NCBI GenBank assembly: GCA_964527535.1
Contig: CAZGPW010000048.1
Location: forward strand, 1 to 5,170
Reading direction: 5' to 3'
From: JAQIBY01 sp964527535
GTDB lineage: Bacteria; Bacteroidota; Bacteroidia; Bacteroidales; ML635J-15
Length of the DNA stretch: 5,170 nt
The notes under the pieces are model-generated. The model was not told the origin of the DNA and made no database searches. It saw only the letters and a program-made list of their open reading frames with translations. The first letter of the stretch is position 1; every line of letters begins with the position of its first letter. Positions 1 to 5,170 of this stretch are shown here, piece by piece. A program made the position numbers and the translations under genes.

Positions 1-235
1 CCTGAATGAATATTATACCACTGACAGCAAACGTATTTGCCATTTCGATTTTTACCGCATAAAAAAACCGGAAGAAATATTACATACCGGCTTTGAAGAG
101 TACCTTGACACCGCTGATCTGATTTTTATTGAATGGCCAGACATTGCCGAAAACATACTTCCGCAAGATAGGGTCAACGTGAAAATTGATTTCAAAGGAA
201 ACGGGCGGGTGATAACAGCAAAACATAACAATTAG
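1..235 (+). CDS. tsaE: TsaE, tRNA threonylcarbamoyladenosine biosynthesis ATPase, C-terminal part (5' truncated by window edge)
   Basis: The frame starting at base 2 is open from the window edge to a TAG at 233-235, giving 77 residues. They carry the conserved second half of TsaE (old name YjeE): the HFDFYRI block (fragment residues 14-20, family pattern HxDxYR), then GFEEYL, then the hallmark LIFIEWPD (Glu44 and Trp45 of the fragment), then ILPQDRV and a final beta strand. TsaE is a cytoplasmic P-loop ATPase that works with TsaB and TsaD to place threonylcarbamoyl on A37 of ANN-decoding tRNAs. The family is usually about 135-150 residues, so roughly half is missing, including the Walker A loop near the N-terminus. 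No terminator hairpin with a T-run follows the stop. No frameshift or lost motif is visible in the part present. The family call is secure; activity cannot be judged without the N-terminal half. Confidence 0.92.
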   Translation, partial: LNEYYTTDSKRICHFDFYRIKKPEEILHTGFEEYLDTADLIFIEWPDIAENILPQDRVNVKIDFKGNGRVITAKHNN

Positions 236-241
236 ATTATT

Positions 242-430
242 TATTTGGGCAGCGGGAACCTGATCATCTCCATCATACATGGTATCTGCCTACGGCCTTT
301 ATCTGTGTTCCGGTACAGCGGCTTTTGCTATCCTCCCGGACAGGATTTCATTGTCAGTCAATCTGCCGTGAGGGCAAACAGCTCGCTGTACCAAAACACA
401 GGATGCCAGCCTTCGTCAGGCTGCAAAATA
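242..430. other. GC-rich, highly self-complementary element; candidate structured RNA or small non-autonomous repeat
   Basis: Paired segments found by eye nest into one closed structure. The outer helix is TATTT (242-246) with AAATA (426-430), plus GCAGC (249-253) with GCTGC (420-424). The 5' arm is GGCAG (248-252) with CTGCC (286-290), enclosing ACC/GGT and TGAT/ATCA; it shares bases with the outer helix, so these two are alternatives. The main arm is CTGTGTT (303-309) with AACACAG (395-401), a 2x2 mismatch, GGTACAGCG (312-320) with CGCTGTACC (384-392), GCT/AGC, TTTGC/GCAAA, CCTC/GAGG, CGG/CCG, CAG/CTG and an apical ATTG/CAAT. That is about 38 base pairs across 99 nt. A 3' hairpin pairs CAGCCT (407-412) with AGGCTG (418-423). 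Composition contrasts sharply with the flanks. I cannot fix the strand: neither side has a T-run terminator. It does not look like tRNA, tmRNA or SRP RNA. A 6S-like RNA or a MITE remains possible. Confidence 0.4.
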
Positions 431-532
431 TAAAAATACAATGACTATATCTGCAATATTCGTACAAATACACTTTGCGTATTATTCTTATATTTTTAAT
501 TTATATTGTTATTGTAATTATTAGCCGTACTT

Positions 533-559
533 AACGGTTACGAACGGTTATTAACCGTT
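533..559. promoter_or_regulatory. 17-bp palindrome with an additional half-site; candidate operator
   Basis: AACGGTTA (543-550) and TAACCGTT (552-559) form a perfect inverted repeat around a single central T. A third copy of the same octamer, AACGGTTA, lies at 533-540 in direct orientation, exactly 10 bp (one helical turn) before the first arm. A 1-nt spacer is too tight for an RNA hairpin loop, so binding by a dimeric protein is the more natural reading. A degenerate version, AACGTTATTA, occurs at 698-707. The site is about 300 bp upstream of the tsaE stop-distal side and 425 bp before the lipoprotein start, so its target gene is unclear. Chance occurrence in AT-rich DNA cannot be excluded, although the three octamers each contain the rarer core CGG/CCG. 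Confidence 0.35.
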
Positions 560-739
560 AAATACGTTTTTATTATTGATATTCTGCCATTTACAATTTA
601 ACATAAGATAATTTATTTTGAATGATTTTAATGATTCTCGTATTTTAATGTTTTATCTATTTTTAATATTTCATATTTTTATAATTTAATGTTCTTAAAC
701 GTTATTACTAATATATTTTAATCATTTATTACATCCTGT

Positions 740-758
740 TGCCCGTTTTTTTCGGGCA
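740..758. other. Short hairpin with a T7 loop
   Basis: TGCCCG (740-745) pairs with CGGGCA (753-758) around a loop of seven T on the plus strand. The GC-rich stem resembles Bacteroidota intrinsic terminators, but the T-run sits in the loop. On the plus strand the stem is followed by CAAAAAATT, and on the minus strand by ACAGG, so neither direction has the U-tract needed for efficient termination. It may be a decayed or weak terminator, or simply a chance stem. Confidence 0.25.
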
Positions 759-984
759 CAAAAAATTATTCACAGCACAAAACAATATCACTATGGCTTT
801 TGATTCATAATGGGACATGATACTATTATGCTTATTTTTGGCATCGTTGTGGCACCCAAAGCAGAAGATCAGGTAAACAATTGGTTACACATTCCTTTTA
901 TTAATAAGCACCTAAATACAATACATTAAAAAACATCCCGTTGTAAATACAATAAATATTATGTAAACTAAAAATTAAAAAATT

Positions 985-1566
985 ATGATTTTAAAACAAA
1001 TCGGAATTATTATGGTAGCCATATTGTTTATTTATGGCTGTAACAACAGCGGTGACAACCAGGAAAATGATGAAGGGGGTACGCAGGAAAAACAGCAACC
1101 TCAGAACCAGCCTGGGGATATTGAAGGCCCCTCGCAGCAAAATCAACCTCAAGCAGGTGATATAAGCGACGAAGAGTTGAAAAAATTTGCCGGCGTTTTT
1201 ATGGCTGAACAGGAAATTCAGCAGGAAATGATGGCCATCATTCAGAAAGAAGGCCTGACGGTACAAAGGTATCAGCAAATACAACAAGCCTCCAGTAATC
1301 CTGAACAAGAACCGGATGCCACTGAAGAAGAAATGAAACAATACGAAGCTGTAATGGCTTCAATACAGGAAATCCAACCGCAGGCACAAAAGAAAATTCA
1401 GGACAAAATTGAAGAAGAAGGGCTGACTGAACAACGGTATCAGGAAATTAACATGGCAATGCAACAGAACCAGGAATTGCAAAACAGATTCCAGACCATC
1501 ATGCAGGAAAATCAACAAGCTCAACCAATGCCTGAACAACAACAACAGGAACAACCAAAACAATAA
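985..1566 (+). CDS. Gln-rich DUF4168-like lipoprotein with an internal duplication
   Basis: The product has 193 residues. An N-terminal signal with one Lys and a hydrophobic stretch (residues 5-17) ends in IYGC, a lipobox with Cys19 as the predicted lipidated residue, so the protein should be anchored in the inner or outer membrane. Residues 20-58 are a low-complexity linker rich in N, Q, D, G and P. Two related helical units follow: about 59-108, with SDEELKKF, QEIQQE and EGLTVQRYQQI, and about 111-165, with TEEEMKQY, QEIQ and EGLTEQRYQEI. The final 28 residues are nearly all Q, P, E and M. The motif order (acidic start, EIQ helix, GLT.QRY..I) resembles DUF4168 proteins, which have no established function. 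The ATG at 985 is preferred because it gives a complete signal peptide; upstream is A-rich with no Shine-Dalgarno, normal for this phylum. The gene stands alone on its strand and converges with the amidase. The DUF assignment is by motif memory, not a search. Confidence 0.85.
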   Translation: MILKQIGIIMVAILFIYGCNNSGDNQENDEGGTQEKQQPQNQPGDIEGPSQQNQPQAGDISDEELKKFAGVFMAEQEIQQEMMAIIQKEGLTVQRYQQIQQASSNPEQEPDATEEEMKQYEAVMASIQEIQPQAQKKIQDKIEEEGLTEQRYQEINMAMQQNQELQNRFQTIMQENQQAQPMPEQQQQEQPKQ

Positions 1567-1598
1567 CAAGAGCTGGCGATTAATATCGTTTGAAATTA

Positions 1599-1749
1599 GG
1601 GCTTGTAAGAAAATAAAGCTTTCAGAATTGACGCGGTTATTTTTCAAGGGGTAAATCAGCTAATAGCTTGCGACTATAAGCAAAATTTGCAACGCAGACA
1701 AATGGCAAAAGAACAAGTCAAAATGTATAGGTTGCTTACGTATAAGCCC
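1599..1749. mobile_element. MITE-like segment with imperfect terminal inverted repeats and possible TTA target duplication
   Basis: The left end reads GGGCTTGTAAG (1599-1609). The right end, read inward on the other strand, begins GGGCTTATACGTAAG (1749-1735). The first 6 bp are identical, and about 13 of the first 20 positions match without gaps, a normal level for insertion-sequence ends. The segment is flanked on both sides by TTA (1596-1598 and 1750-1752), which could be a 3-bp target duplication of the kind made by some IS5-group elements. At 151 bp it is too short for a transposase, so it would be a non-autonomous derivative. It lies between the convergent lipoprotein and amidase genes. 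The short repeat and 3-bp duplication could be coincidental in AT-rich DNA; only further copies would settle it. Confidence 0.35.
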
Positions 1750-1833
1750 TTAGCACCTGTCAGCCCATAAACTATCTATCTGTAACGCTGTTGCAGTATC
1801 TGTGATTTTTATGGGTGGGCTGACGGGTGCTAA
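1750..1833. repeat. 84-bp inverted repeat with 18-bp arms, between convergent genes
   Basis: TTAGCACCTGTCAGCCCA (1750-1767) pairs with TGGGCTGACGGGTGCTAA (1816-1833): 17 Watson-Crick pairs and one T-G at 1758/1825. The right arm ends immediately before the amidase stop codon (1834-1836). An alternative inner register exists, CCCATAAA (1764-1771) with TTTATGGG (1808-1815), which extends the stem if TGGG (1816-1819) bulges out. The 48-nt loop contains its own hairpin, CTGTAAC (1780-1786) with GTTGCAG (1790-1796) around GCT. Position and symmetry suggest a bidirectional transcription end or mRNA 3'-protecting structure for the two converging genes. Neither strand has a T-run after the stem, so it is not a classical intrinsic terminator. 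It could also be a dispersed palindromic repeat. The structure is certain from the sequence; the role is not. Confidence 0.75.
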
Positions 1834-4800
1834 CTATTTATCCATTATCTCAAAACGCTGCCATAGCGTATTATCATCCGTCTTTAAGCCAATGAAATAC
1901 GTCCCGGAAGGCAATGCTCCCAAATCAATGGACAGGCGGCCGGAATAAAAACCATTAACAGGTTTTTCAATCAGGCGTTTGCCTTGCATATCTACCACCA
2001 ATACCCCAGTGATGTGATATGAGGATTCGGATAGATCAACGAACAATGTTTCATTGGCAGGGTTCGGGTAAATTGATATCCCTGCTGATGTGATGCCTCC
2101 GATGGCATTTTCCTCCTGAACTACGATATAATCCTCTTTCAGCATTGTATCAGTAGCGCAATAATCGTTTGCTGCTACCAACATAACAGAATACACACCG
2201 GTGGTATCATACACATGCCATGGTTCTGCCTGTTCGGAGAAATTGTCATCACCAAAATCCCAGTAAAAGCCGGTGGCATGTTCAGATTCATTGACAAAGG
2301 CAACAAACGCATCCGGCAATTCAACGTCGGTGGATAGTGCATGAAAATCCGGGGATGGATGCCCATGCAATTGAAGGTTTACATTCAGGCTGGTATCCGT
2401 CATGTTGCCATTATACCATGCAGTAAGACTCACCGTATAATCGCCGCTTTCAGGCCATTGCACATACACCGTATCCTGAGAGGAAAATTCCGGAGACCCG
2501 TTTTCAAAATACCAGGTCACCGAATCTTCGTATTCAGACAGGTTATAAAAAACAAGGCTGTCATCCACACACAAATCCGTCTCCCCATACAACAAGTCAG
2601 CAACAGCTATATGCCTGGCCAATGCACCATCACTATAAACAACAAAATCAAGCCCGGCATGATTGGTTATCCGGAGGCCGGCATAATACGTACTGTCAAG
2701 GATTAAATCAACATCTGTAAAAACAAAATCATTGCCTGAACTGACAGGTGTCCAGTCCTGTACATCTGCTAATTCCGGTTCCGTTCCAAGCGAAATCTCC
2801 ACTGTATTTATCCCGGAATGTACATCAGCCGGGGCATCCCAATTCACCGGAAATTGCTCCAATCCATAAATGGTATCCTGGTCTGCTCCGGCTCCATCAC
2901 GTACATCAACCGCATCAGGAGCTGTCCAGTCAATGTTGACATCCAGGCCGGCCACCGCCGAATAATTGTCAAGGCTGTCCAGCAACAGCGATTTTATCCG
3001 GCAAGATGATGTATCGGGATAGGGATTCTGATGCCAGACATGCGCATCTTCATTTCCGATGGTTACCATTTCGGTTTCATTCCGTGCCGTGTAAACTTTC
3101 ACATCATCGTACATTACCTGTGCATTGCCTGTGCGTAATGAAACATGCCTTCCTTCCGAATACGGATCATCATCCGTCCATTCAGACACAAGCGTACCAT
3201 TAAGCCAGGCTTTCAGATCACCCGTGGAAGGGTTGTAATACAATTTGCAGTCGTACCATTCGCCGGCATTTATCCCGGCATAATCATCCGTCTGCAGCGA
3301 ATACGTGTTATCTGTGTATTTGTAGAGTTGCACGGTGTTTTGATCAACACGGTAATATACCATGTATGAATTATGCCGGTTGCTTTGTTCTGCCGAATCG
3401 CAAAACACATGTATGCCCGCACGCCTGTTATCGCCGGTACCATCTATGTTCATTTGCCAGTGATACAAATAGGCTGTTGTGTCGCGTTGCCTCAACGGAA
3501 TGTATAAATTTGTGTTCCCTTCAGATTCATCGCTTTGATACAAATGTTCGTTGTTGATTTCCCAGGTACCGGTTATGTTAATCCACTCAGGATGCATGGC
3601 TGTTTGGAAATTGTCATTGAAATGCCCCCTGTTAAGATTTGCATCCCAAACATCCCCGTTAAAATCCAGCACCTGCCAGAACCCGGATTGTATTCCAAAT
3701 CCTGAGCTGTCAACATCGGTGAATGCTGCCGTAAAATCTTCGGTTTGCCAATTCCCTGCCACAGCTATTTCTGTATGGGGCTCATACTCACAAGCCTGAA
3801 TTCTTGCTGCGGTCATGGTACGGATTTGTGGAAGCAAGGCATATAAAGTATCGCCCGGACATTCGGTGCCGTTAATGTTCACATCACGGTGACCGCAGAT
3901 CCTTGGGATACTGCCGGTGCCTCCGCTTTGCAACACAATATCCGCAGACTCGGTGGGATCGTATCCCCGCTTGTTAAACCACCATCCCAGGAATTGATAC
4001 ACCACATCAAGCTGTATATTCGTCGGATAGGTAACATCAGAGTTTCCCAGAAAGTTCACACCGATGGATTCATCGTTTGACGCCCCGGCATGGGCACCCC
4101 GGCAATCCTGGTTCAACGGATCAGAATTCATCCGGCCTTTGTAAATGTTCCCGTATTTATCCGTCAGGTAATTATACCCGATGTCACTCCAGCCGAGGGT
4201 ATTTACATGATAGTTCCAGTAACTGCGAACAATTTCTGCTCCATCATCATAAATATCAGGTGAAGCCCCGTGATGAATCACCACATGATGTGGGTATATA
4301 ATTGCAGGTGTGTAAGCCGGTTGAGTATAATACGGATCAAGCCACACAGACCGTGGTACCACGTCCGGATATTCAGGGCAATCTCCCGTTTTTTGGGTTT
4401 TAGGTTCGCCACGCGGATCCTCACCTTTTGATTTATTGCTATGAAAATCCATACTAAACACCTGCAATTTCACCGAATCCAGGCTTATGCCTTCCGGCAG
4501 GCGGATACGCAGGGATATTTGACGCGTTGGATAGCCATCGTTGGTAAAATTCAGGTCTGTCCAATACAAATCGTCCCTTGGAATTCTGTCGGGTGTGAAA
4601 TCAGCGTCAACCGCTTTCCATGCTTCATCACCGGCTTTCACTTCCAACTTCATCTCATCATAATTCAACGGCTCTGATGGCAAAATCCCAATACCATAAC
4701 AGGTAAAATCAACATCGGACACCCCGCTGATTTTATAGGTGTTTTGTGATGAAGCTTCGGGATGCGCCCAGTAATATCGCATTGCTTCAGTCTTGTATTG

Positions 4801-4920
4801 TTTGCTTTCATCCCGTTTTTTCACACTTACGGGCTCAAATCCGGACTGTGCAATTGCCGGCACCACGTAAAATATAATCCCGGCATACAAAAATAAACGT
4901 TGCATTAATCTTATTACCAT
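1834..4920 (-). CDS. Secreted multidomain peptidoglycan amidase (PGRP/Amidase_2) with LamG-like, PKD and T9SS sorting domains
   Basis: The product has 1028 residues. Residues 1-25 are a signal peptide ending AIAQ. Residues 27-180 form a beta-rich region common before this amidase type. Residues about 186-375 are the zinc amidase fold: VIHHGAS (His216, metal ligand), DIGYNY (Tyr249), GHRDV (His344) and GTECPG (Thr352, Cys354). By T7 lysozyme alignment these match H17, Y46, H122, K128 and C130, with Thr replacing Lys as in many PGRPs; cleavage of the MurNAc-L-Ala bond is expected. Residues about 388-612 are a concanavalin/LamG-like module, 615-765 another beta-sandwich, and about 780-850 and 855-935 PKD-type domains (WYFENG, then WDFGDD). 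Residues about 938-1028 are the T9SS type A sorting domain (SIYPNPANETL, then LPSGTYFIGL), which predicts surface or extracellular export. The ATG at 4920 is chosen over Met6 because a purine-rich AAAGAAAG (4932-4925) precedes it. A candidate -7 box, TAGTTTTA (4954-4947), fits TAnnTTTG at 7 of 8 positions, without a clear -33 partner. No frameshift is visible. Confidence 0.93.
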   Translation of the reverse strand: MVIRLMQRLFLYAGIIFYVVPAIAQSGFEPVSVKKRDESKQYKTEAMRYYWAHPEASSQNTYKISGVSDVDFTCYGIGILPSEPLNYDEMKLEVKAGDEAWKAVDADFTPDRIPRDDLYWTDLNFTNDGYPTRQISLRIRLPEGISLDSVKLQVFSMDFHSNKSKGEDPRGEPKTQKTGDCPEYPDVVPRSVWLDPYYTQPAYTPAIIYPHHVVIHHGASPDIYDDGAEIVRSYWNYHVNTLGWSDIGYNYLTDKYGNIYKGRMNSDPLNQDCRGAHAGASNDESIGVNFLGNSDVTYPTNIQLDVVYQFLGWWFNKRGYDPTESADIVLQSGGTGSIPRICGHRDVNINGTECPGDTLYALLPQIRTMTAARIQACEYEPHTEIAVAGNWQTEDFTAAFTDVDSSGFGIQSGFWQVLDFNGDVWDANLNRGHFNDNFQTAMHPEWINITGTWEINNEHLYQSDESEGNTNLYIPLRQRDTTAYLYHWQMNIDGTGDNRRAGIHVFCDSAEQSNRHNSYMVYYRVDQNTVQLYKYTDNTYSLQTDDYAGINAGEWYDCKLYYNPSTGDLKAWLNGTLVSEWTDDDPYSEGRHVSLRTGNAQVMYDDVKVYTARNETEMVTIGNEDAHVWHQNPYPDTSSCRIKSLLLDSLDNYSAVAGLDVNIDWTAPDAVDVRDGAGADQDTIYGLEQFPVNWDAPADVHSGINTVEISLGTEPELADVQDWTPVSSGNDFVFTDVDLILDSTYYAGLRITNHAGLDFVVYSDGALARHIAVADLLYGETDLCVDDSLVFYNLSEYEDSVTWYFENGSPEFSSQDTVYVQWPESGDYTVSLTAWYNGNMTDTSLNVNLQLHGHPSPDFHALSTDVELPDAFVAFVNESEHATGFYWDFGDDNFSEQAEPWHVYDTTGVYSVMLVAANDYCATDTMLKEDYIVVQEENAIGGITSAGISIYPNPANETLFVDLSESSYHITGVLVVDMQGKRLIEKPVNGFYSGRLSIDLGALPSGTYFIGLKTDDNTLWQRFEIMDK

Positions 4921-5170
4921 AATACTTTCTTTGTTAATTCACAATGTAAAACTAACAATTTTCCACGTGACGGCTAATTTAAATTCGTTGTATTCTGAAT
5001 ATCGGTTGATTTGAAAATTAAATTATCTTCGCCATTGAACATAATAAGAAAAACAAAGTTCAAAAATAAGGAGTTAGGCGCTTAAAAATCAAAACTTACC
5101 AACATGTTGTCGTTAATCATGCTGCAAGTTTGACACCCATTATTTGATTTATTTTTTTGATTTCATTCAT
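4921..5170. other. Upstream region of the amidase gene
   Basis: These 250 bp are AT-rich and hold the 5' region of the minus-strand amidase. Besides the purine-rich stretch and weak -7-like box near the start codon, I see a 6-bp inverted repeat, TTGAAC (5035-5040) with GTTCAA (5058-5063), and a 10-bp palindrome CAACATGTTG (5100-5109). Neither is strong enough to call an operator. One minus-strand frame is open from the edge to a stop at 5117-5119 (17 codons); it could be the tail of a gene beyond the window but has no recognisable motif. Confidence 0.4.

Larger units (their letters stand above)
236..984. other. 749-bp intergenic region without a convincing gene
   Basis: This gap separates tsaE from the lipoprotein gene. 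It has three parts by composition. Positions 242-430 are a GC-richer island (near 50% by eye) with heavy internal complementarity. Positions 431-740 are extremely AT-rich, with many A and T runs, one palindromic cluster (533-559) and frequent stops in all frames. Positions 740-984 hold a short hairpin and AT-rich DNA leading into the lipoprotein start. Short open frames exist: 245-433 (+), 80-280 (-), 810-929 (+) and 729-884 (-). None has a recognisable domain or a convincing start context, so I do not call them genes. I found no clear Bacteroidota promoter (TTTG, about 19-21 bp, TAnnTTTG) directly upstream of the gene at 985. Confidence 0.7.

Noticed and set aside
80..280. 66-codon minus-strand open frame across the tsaE end.
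   Set aside because: It is antisense to the clear TsaE reading frame and has no motif of its own.
245..433. 62-codon plus-strand open frame over the GC-rich island.
   Set aside because: It starts with a non-ATG codon, has no domain similarity I recognise, and its openness is explained by the GC-richer composition. The strong self-complementarity fits a non-coding element better.
729..884. Minus-strand open frame of 51 codons containing a CxxCH motif (CFGCH at 849-863), like a haem c site.
   Set aside because: There is no start codon before the motif, no signal peptide, the frame is closed just upstream by a stop at 885-887, and it runs through a hairpin and AT-rich DNA. A single short motif in a 156-bp frame is easily chance; a decayed cytochrome fragment cannot be excluded.
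810..929. Plus-strand 39-codon open frame beginning at an ATG (MGHDTIML...).
   Set aside because: No recognisable domain, no distinctive start context and a length expected by chance; it overlaps the opposite-strand frame with CxxCH.
991..1647. Two minus-strand open frames opposite the lipoprotein (991-1341 and 1360-1647), rich in Leu and Phe.
   Set aside because: They are complements of the Gln/Glu-rich codons of the lipoprotein, which read as Leu and Phe on the other strand; the hydrophobic look is an artefact of that.
2175..4677. Many short plus-strand frames and one minus-strand frame within the amidase gene.
   Set aside because: All overlap the continuous 1028-codon coding region, whose domains are recognisable from end to end.
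5100..5109. 10-bp palindrome CAACATGTTG upstream of the amidase.
   Set aside because: Short, isolated and about 180 bp from the start codon; not distinguishable from chance.
5117..5170. Minus-strand frame of 17 codons open to the window edge, ending in a TGA.
   Set aside because: Too short to judge; it has no motif, and a run of 17 codons without a stop is common by chance. It could be the tail of a gene outside the window.

Overview
The window comes from the Bacteroidota, most likely an environmental Bacteroidales/Marinilabiliales-type bacterium. The main evidence is the large minus-strand protein, which ends in a type IX secretion system (T9SS) sorting domain, a feature confined to that phylum. 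AT-rich intergenic DNA, start codons without a Shine-Dalgarno sequence and a Gln-rich lipoprotein also fit. The genus cannot be told from this sequence.

Layout, left to right. Positions 1-235 (+) hold the C-terminal half of TsaE, the ATPase of the tRNA t6A37 modification pathway; its start lies off the window. Positions 236-984 contain no convincing gene. This gap holds a GC-richer island (about 242-430) that folds on paper into an extended, closed secondary structure, then a very AT-rich stretch with a 17-bp palindrome (543-559) and an extra half-site one helical turn upstream. Positions 985-1566 (+) encode a small, glutamine-rich lipoprotein resembling DUF4168 proteins, with an internal duplication. 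Positions 1834-4920 (-) encode a 1028-residue secreted protein. It has a signal peptide, an N-terminal beta-rich region, a zinc amidase/PGRP domain, a concanavalin/LamG-like module, a beta-sandwich linker, two PKD-type domains and the T9SS tail. Positions 4921-5170 are its upstream region.

The lipoprotein and the amidase converge. The 267 bp between them holds two adjoining elements: a 151-bp MITE-like segment (1599-1749) with imperfect terminal inverted repeats and a possible TTA target duplication, and an 84-bp near-perfect inverted repeat (1750-1833) that touches the amidase stop codon.

The three genes do not form an obvious pathway. TsaE is housekeeping. The lipoprotein is probably a periplasmic or membrane-anchored protein of unknown role. 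The amidase is predicted to be exported to the cell surface or medium to cut peptidoglycan, probably that of other cells. I saw no tRNA, rRNA, CRISPR array or full-length insertion sequence. The points most worth a second look are the structured island near 242-430 and the element pair in the convergent spacer. Neither can be assigned to a known family by reading alone.
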